From positions 124,001-188,000 of the forward strand of contig CAWFMD010000006.1 of assembly GCA_963816975.1 (NCBI GenBank): DNA of 64,000 nt. Reading direction: 5' to 3'. The notes under the pieces were generated by a model that was not told where the DNA came from, made no database searches, and was given only the letters and a program-made list of their open reading frames with translations. The stretch comes from DASRIA01 sp963816975. GTDB taxonomy: Bacteria; Actinomycetota; Thermoleophilia; Solirubrobacterales; JBBDJG01. The position numbers and the translations under genes are program-made. How positions within the stretch are numbered: position 1 is the first letter of the stretch; the number at the start of each line of letters is the position of its first letter. Below, in pieces: positions 1-9,284 of this stretch.

Positions 1-88
1 GTATCACGAGATCTTCCACGTGCTGGTGATCGCCGCCGCGCTGCTCCAGTTCGTGGCGGTGGCGGCCTACGCGCTGCCCGCCGGCTGA
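1..88 (+). CDS. Hemolysin III/TrhA-family membrane protein, C-terminal end only
   Basis: Only the last 28 codons are in the window, read from base 2. They encode a hydrophobic final helix beginning YHEIFHVLVIAAALLQF and ending in a proline/glycine tail. The HEIFH-then-helix pattern is the usual ending of hemolysin III/PAQR-like (TrhA) seven-helix membrane proteins, where the histidines of the last helix belong to the metal-site motif. The gene converges on the minus-strand SRPBCC gene, whose stop lies inside it, giving a 22-bp tail-to-tail overlap. The family call rests on this short segment only. Confidence 0.6.
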   Translation, partial: YHEIFHVLVIAAALLQFVAVAAYALPAG

Positions 89-531
89 TCGGCCAGCGTG
101 CGGGCGAGCCGCCGCCAGCGCCACTGGCGATAGCGGTAGAACAGCTGCGCGTACGCCCACACGAACGGCGTCAGCGGACCGGCCGCGATGTCGACCTCGT
201 CCGTGTAGTGGCTCTTCCAGGGACCGCGCTCGTCGACCGTGATGCGGTGATTCCACTCCCGCACCGGGCCGCCGTGCTCCGCGGTCACCATCTCGCGCTC
301 GGCGTCGTCGAGCCGCACGATGTGGATCTCGTGCCGCCACGCGGGAATGCGGCCGAAGAACAGCAGGCGCACGCGATAGGTCTCGCCTTGCGCGAAACGC
401 CCGGGCAACTCGTCCGCGGCGCGAAACGAGAGCAGGCCCTTGGTCACGTAGCGCAGGGTCTCGGGCTGCTTGACCGTGTCCCACGCGACCGCCGCGGGCA
501 GAGGAAGCGTCGTCGATACCCGGACGATCAG
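67..531 (-). CDS. SRPBCC (START-like) family protein
   Basis: About 154 residues with the SRPBCC/polyketide-cyclase look: an N-terminal strand followed by AAVAWDTVKQPETL, a central segment rich in aromatic and basic residues, and a late EWNHRITVDERGPW strand before a C-terminal helix. Members bind hydrophobic ligands in a deep cavity; the ligand cannot be told from sequence. No ATG, GTG or TTG lies close to the likely N-terminus. A CTG at 531-529 just after the upstream stop (537-539) is the best-placed start, which suggests translation coupled to the preceding secreted-protein gene. The start is therefore uncertain. Confidence 0.6.
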   Translation of the reverse strand: MIVRVSTTLPLPAAVAWDTVKQPETLRYVTKGLLSFRAADELPGRFAQGETYRVRLLFFGRIPAWRHEIHIVRLDDAEREMVTAEHGGPVREWNHRITVDERGPWKSHYTDEVDIAAGPLTPFVWAYAQLFYRYRQWRWRRLARTLADQPAGSA

Positions 532-536
532 AGCGG

Positions 537-2303
537 CTACGGGACGAAGATGCCCTGCGTCGCGAACAAGGTGTTGGGAGCTGTCGAGGCCACGCCGTCC
601 GCGCCGCCGTCGTTGACGCGCATCTGGCCCAGTTGCCAGATCGAACGGCGTCCCTCCTTGATCGCGCCGGCTCCGGAGACGGCGTCCGCGGTGGTGTTCA
701 CCGAGCACGTCGAGCCCACGGTGGTGTCCGCGGTGGCCGTGCACGGCACGGTCACCTTGAACGGCGTGTCCTGCCCGGTGGCGAACAGGGACGGGCCGTT
801 GTCACGGTCGGTCGTGCGGATGGTCGTCTCGAGCTGCAGCTGTCCCGTGTAGTCGGGAAGTCCGGCGGTGTTCCGGCGCACGTCGGTGACCGAGACGATG
901 AAGCGGCCGTCCGCCTCGTCGGCGGGAGTGGCTGCATTGCCGACGATGGCGACGACCTTCACGAACCCGTCCATCTTGGCCGGCGCGCCGTTGGCATCGG
1001 GGGAGCCGACCGTCAACTGCCCGGAGGCGAGCCCCGGCGGATTGCACGAGGCGAACGCAAGTGGCGGCCCGTGCGTGCGGTTGCCCGTCGTGCACTGGTT
1101 GTAGGCCGGCACCAGCGACACCCTCGTCGGTGTGGCGCCCTTCGGCCGGGGGTAGCCCGGCGACGAGGGAACGAACCACGAGAACATGATTCCCATCACG
1201 TCGGTCTTTGGTGCGCCCGAGTCGTTCTGGTACTCGCTGTGGAGCTTGATCACCTGGCCCGTGGTGATCGGGATGCCGTCGCTCGGGTACGCCCCACCGG
1301 CCGGGTAGGCCTGCGCCTGACTGCCCGCGGGCAGATGGCTGAAGATCCCGCAGTGGCTGTCCGTGTCGAGATGGCCGTTGCTGCCGTTGCCGGCGCCGAA
1401 GGAGGTGCCGTGGTTGGCCTCCGATCTGCACAGCGTCGCCCCCGCGAGATCGACCGGCGGCGAGTTGTTGGGCGGGATCGGGCCGTAGTACGTGCTCCCC
1501 GATCCGCCGACCAGCTCCGCTGACAGCGCGATCGCGCCGCCGCGCTCCGGGCAGTGGGTCGGGCACCAGCTTGGGTCGATGATGTCGATGTCGTGCAGGT
1601 GGCCGGCCATGCCGATCAACCGGCCGTCGGCCGGCACGGTCCAGTTCACGTGGGTGTCGGAGTAGCCCGGCTGGACCGTGTACTCGGAGTCGCCGCCGCT
1701 GCAGATCGAGTCGATGTCCAGCCACAGCGGCCGCGTGTCGGCCGTTTCGTTGTCCAGAGGCCGCCAGCGGAAGATGATCTCCACGTTGACCGTGCGCGCA
1801 GTCCCCGACTTGTTTACGACATGGATGTTCATGTTCCAGTTCGCGGCCGTGTTCTTGTATCCGAACGGCGTCGGCAGGTGGGTATGCGTGCGCTCGTTGC
1901 CGGCGCCGAAGAAGGGCTCGCTGATCGGGCAGCCGACGCCCGTCTGGGCCGGGTTGAACAACACGAAGTGGTGCAGCAGCATGCCGTTGTCCAGGTTCGC
2001 GGTCGCGCCCGTGCCATCGAACACCAGGTTGGGCACCATGTCGGTGATGCGGCAGTTGGTGCAGGGCGCCGGCACCGACGCGACGAGATGGTTGAGCTGG
2101 TCGTTGGCCGGCACGGTGAACGGACCGTAGAGCGCGCGCACGAGCTGTCCGGGCCGGCTCGGCAGGTCCGTGCGCGGGTCCGCGAAGGAGCCGATGTTCG
2201 TGAGCGAGCTGGCGGAGGCGGTCGTCGCCTGGACGGCGAACAGCACGAAGCATGCCGCGCAGATCGCAACCGCCTTGGCGGGCACACCCCCGGTCCCCCT
2301 CAT
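537..2303 (-). CDS. Large secreted protein with His-rich HHF and GHLHD motifs
   Basis: 588 residues from the ATG at 2303, chosen over an ATG ten codons upstream because it puts a basic start directly before a hydrophobic signal segment (AVAICAACFVLFAVQA) with an AxA-type cleavage site (ASA). The mature part contains MLLHHFVLFN near residue 110 and GMAGHLHDIDI near residue 230, with paired cysteines (CTNC, CPTHC). HH and HxH motifs of this kind occur in SURNod19-like and copper type II monooxygenase-like (PHM/DBH) beta-sandwich proteins, so metal binding outside the cell is possible. This is family resemblance only. The SRPBCC gene follows within a few bases. Confidence 0.55.
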   Translation of the reverse strand: MRGTGGVPAKAVAICAACFVLFAVQATTASASSLTNIGSFADPRTDLPSRPGQLVRALYGPFTVPANDQLNHLVASVPAPCTNCRITDMVPNLVFDGTGATANLDNGMLLHHFVLFNPAQTGVGCPISEPFFGAGNERTHTHLPTPFGYKNTAANWNMNIHVVNKSGTARTVNVEIIFRWRPLDNETADTRPLWLDIDSICSGGDSEYTVQPGYSDTHVNWTVPADGRLIGMAGHLHDIDIIDPSWCPTHCPERGGAIALSAELVGGSGSTYYGPIPPNNSPPVDLAGATLCRSEANHGTSFGAGNGSNGHLDTDSHCGIFSHLPAGSQAQAYPAGGAYPSDGIPITTGQVIKLHSEYQNDSGAPKTDVMGIMFSWFVPSSPGYPRPKGATPTRVSLVPAYNQCTTGNRTHGPPLAFASCNPPGLASGQLTVGSPDANGAPAKMDGFVKVVAIVGNAATPADEADGRFIVSVTDVRRNTAGLPDYTGQLQLETTIRTTDRDNGPSLFATGQDTPFKVTVPCTATADTTVGSTCSVNTTADAVSGAGAIKEGRRSIWQLGQMRVNDGGADGVASTAPNTLFATQGIFVP

Positions 2304-2378
2304 GGCGGCGAGTCTAGCCGGATAGCCCGGCACGGTGGGAATTCCCTGTCACCCAGTTGACTCGGCCCTGGCCTCTAT

Positions 2379-2394
2379 GCGAACATACGTTCGA
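2379..2394 (+). promoter_or_regulatory. LexA (SOS) box at the imuB start
   Basis: GCGAACATACGTTCGA matches the actinobacterial/Gram-positive LexA operator CGAAC-N4-GTTCG with both half-sites intact. Its last A is the first base of the imuB ATG at 2394, so bound LexA would cover the start of the message. A TTGACT at 2357-2362 could serve as -35. No Shine-Dalgarno sequence fits between box and ATG, so the transcript is probably leaderless. Confidence 0.85.
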
Positions 2395-3614
2395 TGCAGA
2401 GGGAGGCACAGGTCGTTTGCGTTCTGATCCCGCGGTTCACACTGCTGGCTGCGCTGGATATGGCCGGAAATTCCGGGGGCTCCGAGGGCTCAGGGCCGAT
2501 GTTCCAGCCGATCGCGCTCGCTCCCGAGCCCGACCGTGAGCAGGTCGTGGGCGAGGTGTCGGGCGCGGCGGAGGCGCACGGGATCCACCCCGGGATGCGG
2601 TTGGGAGAGGCGCTTGCGCGCTGCCCCGGGCTGCGACTCGTGCCGCCCGACCCCGAGCGCGCGGCGAGCGCGTGGGAGGCGGTGCTCGCCGCGCTCGAGG
2701 GGATCGGCGCCGCGGTCGAGCCGGCGGCCCCGGGCGAGGCCTACTTCGACGCGGCCGCGCTGCGCCGGATGTACGGCGGTCACCTCGAGGGCGTGCTGGC
2801 GCGCGTGCGCCGGGCGGTGCGGACGCCGGCCCGGCTGGGCGCGGCGCCGAGCCGCTTCTGCGCGTTCGCGGCCGCCACGCGCGCGCGGCCGGGGCGCGGC
2901 TCGAAGATCGTCCCGGCGGGGGCGCAGCGCGCGTTCCTCGCGCCCTTGCCGGTGTCCCTGCTGCCCGCGCCGCTCGCGGCCGAGCTGTGCCCCGCGCTCG
3001 CGCGGCTCGGCGTACGCACGCTGGGGGAGCTGGCGGCACTGCCCGCACCCGACGTGGCGGACCGCTTCGGCGCCCCCGGCCTGGGCGCGCGTGAGCTGGC
3101 CCGAGGGGGCGACGCGCCGCTGCGGGCGCGGCCGCCCGGCGAGACGCTGTCCGAGGAGATCGAGCTGCCCGAAGCGGTCACGGGCCTCCAGCTCCAGCGG
3201 GCGCTCGAACTGCTGATCGACCGGCTGCTCGCGCGGCCGCAGCGGCGCGAGCGCGCGCTGCGCAGGATGCGCCTCGGCGCGCGCTTCGTCGAGCGGGGCA
3301 CCTGGCGGCGGGAGGTCGCGCTGCGCCAGGCGACCACCTCGCGCGAGCGCCTGCGGCTGGCGCTGTGCTCGCGCCTCGGCGAGCTGCCCGCCCCGATCGA
3401 GCGGCTGTCGTTGACCGTCGTCTCCTTCGGGCCGCCGGTCGCCGACCAGCTCTCGTTCCACCGTCCCGGCGAGCAGCGCCGCCTGCGCCTCGTGGAAGCA
3501 TTGCGCCAGACCCGCGCGGCCGCCGGCGGCGAGTCGGTGCTGCGCGTGCTCGACGCCGATCCCGGCTCGCGCGTGCCCGAGCGGCGCGCATTCCTCACAC
3601 CCTTCCCGGAGTAG
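2394..3614 (+). CDS. imuB: ImuB-type Y-family polymerase-like protein (SOS mutagenesis)
   Basis: 406 residues. The order is an N-terminal VCVLIPRFTLLAALD strand, a palm-like region with EAYFDAAALRRMYG near residue 120, a thumb with helix-hairpin-helix (LGVRTLGELAALPAPDVADRF near 205) and a little-finger domain from about residue 250. ImuB is a catalytically inactive Y-family relative that links ImuA' and DnaE2 to the beta clamp. Here too the paired catalytic acidic residues of active DinB are not in the expected places. It is shorter than many ImuB proteins because the C-terminal DUF6504 part is a separate ORF just downstream. The ATG at 2394 abuts the LexA box. No imuA' is present upstream. 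Confidence 0.85.
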   Translation: MQREAQVVCVLIPRFTLLAALDMAGNSGGSEGSGPMFQPIALAPEPDREQVVGEVSGAAEAHGIHPGMRLGEALARCPGLRLVPPDPERAASAWEAVLAALEGIGAAVEPAAPGEAYFDAAALRRMYGGHLEGVLARVRRAVRTPARLGAAPSRFCAFAAATRARPGRGSKIVPAGAQRAFLAPLPVSLLPAPLAAELCPALARLGVRTLGELAALPAPDVADRFGAPGLGARELARGGDAPLRARPPGETLSEEIELPEAVTGLQLQRALELLIDRLLARPQRRERALRRMRLGARFVERGTWRREVALRQATTSRERLRLALCSRLGELPAPIERLSLTVVSFGPPVADQLSFHRPGEQRRLRLVEALRQTRAAAGGESVLRVLDADPGSRVPERRAFLTPFPE

Positions 3615-3626
3615 GAGCGCATCGGG

Positions 3627-3869
3627 GTGGCCCGGCGCCTGTACCGACCGCGGCCCGCGACGGTCACGGCGAGCGCGGACGGCGTGCCCGAGCGAGTGGG
3701 ACGCGGCGAGGTCGACTCGGTGCGTGAGGAGTGGCTCGTCGAGGACCGCTGGTGGACGGTCCGCCCGCTGCGCCGCCGCTACTTCGAGCTGACGCTGGCG
3801 GACGGCGCGAACGCGGTCGTGTTCTGCGACCTCGTGAGCGGCAAGTGGTACTCCCAGCAGGGCGCGTGA
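3627..3869 (+). CDS. DUF6504-like small protein between imuB and dnaE2
   Basis: 80 residues from a GTG at 3627, twelve bases after the imuB stop, with AGGAG at 3613-3617 as ribosome site. The sequence (EEWLVEDRWWTVRPLRRRYFEL, then VVFCDLVSGKWYSQ) matches the small aromatic-rich DUF6504 family, which in actinobacteria is encoded next to imuB/dnaE2 or fused to the ImuB C-terminus. The stop overlaps the dnaE2 start (TGATG, 3867-3871), so the three genes are translationally coupled. No biochemical role is established; a part in the ImuB-DnaE2 mutasome is inferred from linkage. Confidence 0.75.
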   Translation: MARRLYRPRPATVTASADGVPERVGRGEVDSVREEWLVEDRWWTVRPLRRRYFELTLADGANAVVFCDLVSGKWYSQQGA

Positions 3870-6800
3870 TGTTGCGCGTTCCCTACACGGAGCTGCACGC
3901 ACACTCCGCGTACTCGTTCCTGGACGGCGCCTCTTCTCCCGAGGAGCTCGCCGCCGCCGCCGCCGCGCACGGCTACGAGGCGGTCGCGCTCACCGATCAC
4001 GACGGTTTGTACGGGTCGATGGAGTTCGCGCATGCGTGCCAGGGGCTCGGGGTGAAACCGATCACCGGCGCCGAAGTGACGATCAAGGACGAGCAGGACA
4101 GGCCCGCTCACATCACCCTGCTCGCCGCCGACCGCACCGGGTACTCCAACCTCTGCCGGCTGCTGACCGCGGCACACGCGCACACCCGCGCGAACCCGCG
4201 CGAGCGCACGCCGCCGCACGCCACGCTTGCGCAGGTGGAACAGCACGCGCAGGGCCTCGTGTGCCTGTCGGGCTGCGCGCGCGCCGGCGCGGCCGCGCGC
4301 CATGGCGCGCGCCTGCTCGCCGCGTTCGGGCGCGACAACTTCCGCGTCGAGCTGCAGCGCCCGTTCTGGCGCCGCGACCGCGCGCGCAACCGTGCGCTGG
4401 CGCGGCTTGCCGAGCGCCTGGGGGTGCCGTGCGTGGCGACGGGCAACGTGCACTCCCATCATCCCGACCGCGCGCGCCTCCAGGACTCCTTCGTGGCGGT
4501 GCGACTGGTGTCCGCCCTCGACCAGACCGAGCCCCAGCGCCGCGGCAACGGCACATCGGTGATGGCCTCTCCCGCCGACATGGCGGCGCGGTTCGCCGAC
4601 CATCCCGAGGCGGTCGCCGAGACGGCGCGGATCGCGCAGCGCATCGAGTTCGATCTCACGCGCGACCTCGGCTACCGCTATCCCGGCGCCGAGGATCCCG
4701 CAGCCGACCGCAAGCTCGCCGAGCTTTGCGGTGCGCGGCTGTACGAGCGATACCCGCACAACGGCGAGCATGGAGAGGCCCGTGCGCGGCTGGAGGAGGA
4801 GCTGCGCGTGATCCGCAAGCTCGGCCTGTCGGGGTTCTTCCTGCTCCATCACGACATGCTCGAGCTGGCGCGCGAGGTCGCGGCGGAGGTACGCGGCGGC
4901 AGCGCCGTGCGCCGCCTGCTCCCCCCGGCCGCGGCCGGGGCTCGAGCGTCAGCTCGATCGTCTGCTACCTGACCGGGCTCTCGCACATCGACCCGATCCG
5001 CAACAGGCTGCTGCTGGGGCGCTTCCTGCACGACGAGATCACCTCGCTGCCGGACATCGACCTCGACTTCCCGCGCGACATCCGCGAGCAGCTGATCCCG
5101 CGCGTGCACGAGCGCTACGGCACCGAGCGCGCCGCGCTGGTGGCGGCGTTCGCGACCTACCGCTGGAAGGGCGTGATCCGCGATCTCGGTAAGGCGCTGG
5201 GGCTGCCGGCGGGCGAGGTCGAGCGGGTCGCGCGCGCGGCCGACGTGTACGGGGACGTCGATGACTTCCGGCGCGGCGTCGCGGAGGCGATCGGCGTGCG
5301 GCGCGCCGATTCCGAGCGCTGGCGCGCGCTGATCGAGCTGGGCCCGGAGGCCTACGGCCTCCCACGCCACGCGTCGCAGCATCCCGGCGGCATGGTGATC
5401 TCGACCACTCCGCTGATCGACCTGTGCCCTGTGCAGCCGTCGGCGATGGAGGGGCGCAACCTCGTGCAGTGGGACAAGGACTCGTGCTCGGACGCGGGCT
5501 TCCTCAAGATCGATCTGCTGGGATTGGGGATGCTGTCCGCGGTCGAGCGCTGTGTGGACGAGATCGCGCGGGTGCGCGGCGAGCAGATCGACCTGTCGCG
5601 CACGGACTACAGCGACGCCGAGGTCTACGAGACGATCCAGCGCGCCGAGACGACCGGTGTCTTCCAGATCGAGAGCCGCGCGCAGATGCAGAGCCTGCGC
5701 CGCACGCTGCCCGCCTCACTCGACGACCTCACGGTGCAGGTCGCGCTCGTGCGCCCGGGCCCGATCCAGGGCGGTGCGGTGCATCCCTATATAGAGCGGC
5801 GCGTCCGGCGCCGCGCCGATCCGGACTACGAGATCCCCTACGCGCACCCGTCGCTGGCGCCGGTGCTGGAGGAGACGCTCGGGGTGATCGTGTTCCAGGA
5901 CCAGGTGCTGGAGGTGGCGATGGCGCTCGCGGGCTTCAGCCCCGGGGAAGCGGAGGGGCTGCGACGCGCGATGAGCCGCAAGCGCTCGGAGGCGGCGATC
6001 CTCGTGTACCAAGAGCGGTTCATCGATGGCGCGGTCGAGCGCGGCGTCGGGCGCGAGGTCGCCGAGCGGGTCTTCGAGCAGGTGCGCGGCTTCTCCGGCT
6101 TCGGGTTCCCGAAGGCGCACGCGGCCGCGTTCGGCCTGCTCGCCTACCAGTCGACCTGGCTGCGCGTGCACTACGGGCCGGAGTTCCTGTGCGCGCTGCT
6201 GAACGAACAGCCGATGGGCTTCTACCCCCCGGACGCCTTGGTGCACGAGGCCCAGCGGCGCGGCATGGAGGTGCTGCCGCCCCAAATCAACGTCAGTGGC
6301 GCGGAGTGCATGGTCGAGAGCGTTCTGCGGGCGGGTCCTCCCCACCTTGCCGTGCGCGTCGGGCTCGGCTACGTCCAGGGGGTGAAGGAGGAAGAGGTGA
6401 AGGTCCTCGTTGCGGAGCGGGAGCGCGGTGGGCCCTATCGCGACGCAGGCGATCTCGCGGCGCGATCCGGAGCCGGGCGCGACACGTTGGAGAAGCTTGC
6501 CTGGAGCGGCGCGTGTGACGACCTGCCCCGGCGCGAGGCGCTGTGGCAGATGGGCGTCGTGACGCCGGGCCGCGCGGTGCCGGGCGGCGTGCAGCTGTCG
6601 CTGCCGCTGGCGCCGCCCGCGGCGCCGGCGCTGCAGGCGCTCACCGCCTGGGAGCGGCTGCTGGCCGACTACGGCTCGTTCAAGATCAGCATCGCGGAGC
6701 ATCCGATGGCGCTGCTGCGCCCGGACCTGCCGCGGACGGTCGTGGGAAGCCGCGGGCTGGAGCGGACTCCCGACCGCAGCCGGGTGTCCGTCGCGGGCCT

Positions 6801-7173
6801 CGTGGTCGCGCGCCAGCGGCCGGCGACCGCCAAGGGCGTGACGTTCATGCTGCTCGAGGACGAGTGGGGCACGATCAACCTGATCATCCCTCCACCGGTC
6901 TACAAGCGCCACCGCCTGGCCGTGCGGGCCGAGCCGTTCGTGCTCGCGCACGGGCGGCTGGAGCGGCGGCTCGGCACCACCAACGTGCTGGTCGACCGGA
7001 TCGCGGGCATCGCGCGTGCGGACCTGCCGCTCGCCGACGTGAAGCACATCGAGCCGCCCGCCGGCCGCGAGACGGGCCGCCCCGACGAGCCGGCGCTTCC
7101 CGCTGCGGCGGCCGGCGACCTGCGCGCCGTGCTGCCCGCCCCCCACAGCTTCGGGGCGCGCGGGCGAGGGTGA
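3869..7173 (+). CDS. dnaE2: Error-prone DNA polymerase III alpha subunit DnaE2 (frame broken at about 4921)
   Basis: About 1,100 residues in two frames. The first part starts with the PHP domain (YTELHAHSAYSFLDGASSPE; later LTDHDGLYGSMEFA) and runs to LLPP; the second resumes at GRGRGSSVSSIVCYLTGLSH and carries the palm aspartates (LPDIDLDFPRDIRE), the fingers, a helix-hairpin-helix region and a C-terminal OB fold. A run of six C at 4921-4926 is one base short: adding a C restores LLPPGRGRGSS without loss. DnaE2 performs translesion synthesis with ImuB and lacks a tail for the tau subunit. The ATG at 3869 overlaps the previous stop. Damage-inducible from the LexA box at 2379. The break is either a sequencing error or a true inactivation. 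Confidence 0.9.
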
Positions 7174-7207
7174 CCCTCCGTGCCCTGCGAGCCGGGCCTG
7201 GAAAAAG

Positions 7208-7236
7208 AAAGGGCCCGCGGCGTGCGCGGGCCCTTT
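7208..7236. terminator. Perfect 12-bp hairpin terminator shared by convergent genes
   Basis: AAAGGGCCCGCG at 7208-7219 pairs perfectly with CGCGGGCCCTTT at 7225-7236 around a 5-base loop. On the minus strand the stem is followed by TTTCTTTTTC, a good intrinsic terminator for the secreted-protein gene at 7266-7994. On the plus strand only three T follow, so it may also slow dnaE2 transcripts but is weaker in that direction. Confidence 0.8.
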
Positions 7237-7265
7237 CCACTGCTCCGGTGGGAGCGCTCAGGCGC

Positions 7266-7994
7266 TTACGCGCACTGGTCCTTCTTCTCCTCCCAACCGG
7301 TGTTGCCAGAAGCGGTGAAAGGCGCCTCGTTGTCCTTGCACTCCAGCTTCTTGCCGCCGGTGTTGTCCTCGACCGCCTTGTCGGACGGCCCCGTGTTGTC
7401 CTTCACCTTCAGGTCCTTGGTGATCGTGTTGCCGCGCACGATCAGCTCGACGTCGGTCTGGTTGTCCTCGATCTTGACGTCGCCGTTGACGCTGTTGCCG
7501 GCGCAGCCGGACGCGAGCGGGTCACCGACGAGGATGTCGCTGCCGCTCTTCTTGACCTCGACGTCTCCCTTCTCGACGGTCATGCCGCAGATGTTGACCG
7601 TCCCGAACTCGAAGGGCGCCTTGTAGGCCTTGATCTTGCCCTTCACGACAGTGCTGTCGAACGCGAACAGCTGTTGCGTTTCCTTGACCTCGAGGTCGTC
7701 GCCGATCACCACGCCGTCGTGGACGAAGACCGTGGTGGCCTTGTCGCCCTTGACCTTCTTGTCGACGCTGCCGCCGTCGATCTCGAGATATGCGTTCGTC
7801 TTGGCCTTGGCCTCACCTTCGACGGTGACCCCGACCAGCACACAGGCGCCGTCGTCGGGCACTGTCACGTCGTCGTAGGTGCCGCCCACGAAGACCCCGT
7901 TGCAATCGAGGTCGGGAGCCGACGCCATCGCCGGCGACGCTACTCCGAGCAATGCCATCGACATGACGCCGAGCGCGCAAATCCATCGCTTCAT
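7266..7994 (-). CDS. Secreted protein of unknown function, beta-helix-like
   Basis: 242 residues from the ATG at 7994, with a strong AAGGAGG ribosome site just upstream. The N-terminus is a clear Sec signal (MKRWICALGVMSMALLG, cleavage near AMASA). The mature chain is a succession of short alternating hydrophobic/charged segments rich in Val, Lys, Asp and Gly (VEGEAKAK, VEKGDVEVKK, VNGDVKIED, IVRGNTITKDLKVKDN). This periodicity is typical of right-handed beta-helix proteins. Four or more cysteines may form disulfides. No catalytic motif is seen. It ends before the hairpin at 7208 and lies convergent to dnaE2. Confidence 0.6.
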   Translation of the reverse strand: MKRWICALGVMSMALLGVASPAMASAPDLDCNGVFVGGTYDDVTVPDDGACVLVGVTVEGEAKAKTNAYLEIDGGSVDKKVKGDKATTVFVHDGVVIGDDLEVKETQQLFAFDSTVVKGKIKAYKAPFEFGTVNICGMTVEKGDVEVKKSGSDILVGDPLASGCAGNSVNGDVKIEDNQTDVELIVRGNTITKDLKVKDNTGPSDKAVEDNTGGKKLECKDNEAPFTASGNTGWEEKKDQCA

Positions 7995-8032
7995 GGTTCC
8001 TCCTTGTTCCTTGTACCCCCTGGAGGAGCAAA

Positions 8033-8051
8033 CCGGCTCACGACGAGCCGG
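8033..8051 (-). promoter_or_regulatory. Hairpin in the 5' leader of the secreted-protein gene
   Basis: CCGGCTC (8033-8039) and GAGCCGG (8045-8051) form a perfect 7-bp stem with a 5-base loop, about 40 bases upstream of the start at 7994. It is followed on the RNA by a C/U-rich stretch and the AAGGAGG ribosome site. It may regulate translation; it matches no riboswitch class I can name. Confidence 0.35.
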
Positions 8052-8190
8052 CGAAGCCACGCTAACAACTGTCCTTGGCATGCGCGCCGGGTCCCGCCCG
8101 CGGCCGAACGTGACTTTCTGCACACACGCATGCGGTCTGTACTGCCCATACTGTGCCATTCACGCACAGCCCGTCGACTGAGGAGCGCCC

Positions 8191-8700
8191 GTGCCCGATC
8201 AAGCCATCCAGGACCCGGCCGACCGCCATGCGGATGGGTCGCACCACCCCGACCCAGGCGCCCCAGGGGGCACCCAGGCGGCCGACTTCGTCGAGTTCTT
8301 CGCCGCGGGCTGGCGCGAGGGAGCGCGCGGAAACTTCTTCGAGTACTTCGAGTCGCGCATCCATCCCGATGTCCTGATGACGCAGCCGCTGGCGCCGCCC
8401 GCGCGCGGCATCGACACGTTTCGCCCGCTGTTCGAGACGCTGTTCCGCGCGATCCCCGACCTGCGCGGCGAGGTGCGCAGCTGGGGCGCGACCGACGACG
8501 GCGTGCTGATCGAGCTGCGCCTCAGCGGGCATCTCGGCGGGCGCCCCGTGGCCTGGAGCACCGTCGATCGCATCGTGCTCGAGGACGGGAAGATCAAGGA
8601 GCGCCACGCGCACTTCGATGCGACGCCGCTGGTGAAGGCGATGCTGCTGCGACCGTGGGTGTCGGTGCCGCTGCTGCCGGCCATCCTGCGGCGCCGCTGA
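8191..8700 (+). CDS. SnoaL/NTF2-like protein
   Basis: 169 residues from the GTG at 8191, with GAGGAG about eight bases upstream and a CATACT -10 hexamer at 8147-8152. After a disordered, His/Pro-rich first 30 residues the chain shows the NTF2-like cone fold: helix (ADFVEFFAAGWREG), HPDVLMTQPLAP strand, RGIDTFRPLFETLFRAIPDL, then strands ending with GKIKERHAHFD. Proteins of this fold are cyclases, isomerases or ligand binders; nothing fixes the substrate here. The Pro/Leu-rich tail may be amphipathic. Carbonic anhydrase follows on the same strand after 41 bases. Confidence 0.65.
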   Translation: MPDQAIQDPADRHADGSHHPDPGAPGGTQAADFVEFFAAGWREGARGNFFEYFESRIHPDVLMTQPLAPPARGIDTFRPLFETLFRAIPDLRGEVRSWGATDDGVLIELRLSGHLGGRPVAWSTVDRIVLEDGKIKERHAHFDATPLVKAMLLRPWVSVPLLPAILRRR

Positions 8701-8741
8701 CGCATCCTCGCTCGCGGCCCGTGTGAAAGGCTGCGCGCCGC

Positions 8742-9233
8742 GTGTCCGTCACCGACGAGCTGCTCGAGAACAATCGCCGCTGGGCCGCGGCCTTCGACAA
8801 GCGGGGCCTGTCGAACCGCCCCCGCAAGAAGATCGCGATCGTGGCCTGCATGGACGCCCGCTTCCTCCCGTCGCGGGTCGTGGGGGTCGAGGAGGGCGAC
8901 GCGCACATCATTCGCAACGCCGGGGGTGTCGTGACCGACGACACCGTGCGCTCGCTGGCGATCTCGCAACACCTGCTGGGCACCGAGGAGATCATCCTGA
9001 TCCACCACACCGACTGCGGCCTCGAGGGTGCCGGCGAGGAGCAGGTCCGCGCCCGGCTGCGCGCGGCCGCGGGGACCGAGCCCGGTTGGCGCATCGAGGC
9101 GTTCAGCGACGTGGACGAGAGTGTGCGCGAGTCGATCAGGCGGATCCACGCGAGCCCGTTCATCGCCCACAAGCGCGTGCGTGGCTTCGTCTACGACGTC
9201 GAAACGGGACTGCTGCGCGAAATCACGGCGTAA
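8742..9233 (+). CDS. Beta-class carbonic anhydrase
   Basis: 163 residues from the GTG at 8742. Zinc ligands are visible as Cys36 in CMDAR (with the Asp38-Arg40 dyad) and His89/Cys92 in HHTDCG. The arrangement and short length fit the compact beta-carbonic anhydrases common in actinobacteria (the Rv1284 type). The enzyme interconverts CO2 and bicarbonate in the cytosol to supply carboxylases. It stands between a SnoaL-like gene and the surface-fibre locus with no obvious operon partner. Confidence 0.9.
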   Translation: MSVTDELLENNRRWAAAFDKRGLSNRPRKKIAIVACMDARFLPSRVVGVEEGDAHIIRNAGGVVTDDTVRSLAISQHLLGTEEIILIHHTDCGLEGAGEEQVRARLRAAAGTEPGWRIEAFSDVDESVRESIRRIHASPFIAHKRVRGFVYDVETGLLREITA

Positions 9234-9284
9234 GCCCCCGCCGGCCCTTGAGAAACGGGCTCAACGGTCGATCTTGTACGAAGG

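Noticed and set aside
6543..8726. A 727-codon plus-strand frame bridging dnaE2 and the SnoaL-like gene
   Set aside because: It crosses a terminator hairpin and an opposite-strand secreted protein with signal peptide; composition is low-complexity Arg/Gly/Ala.
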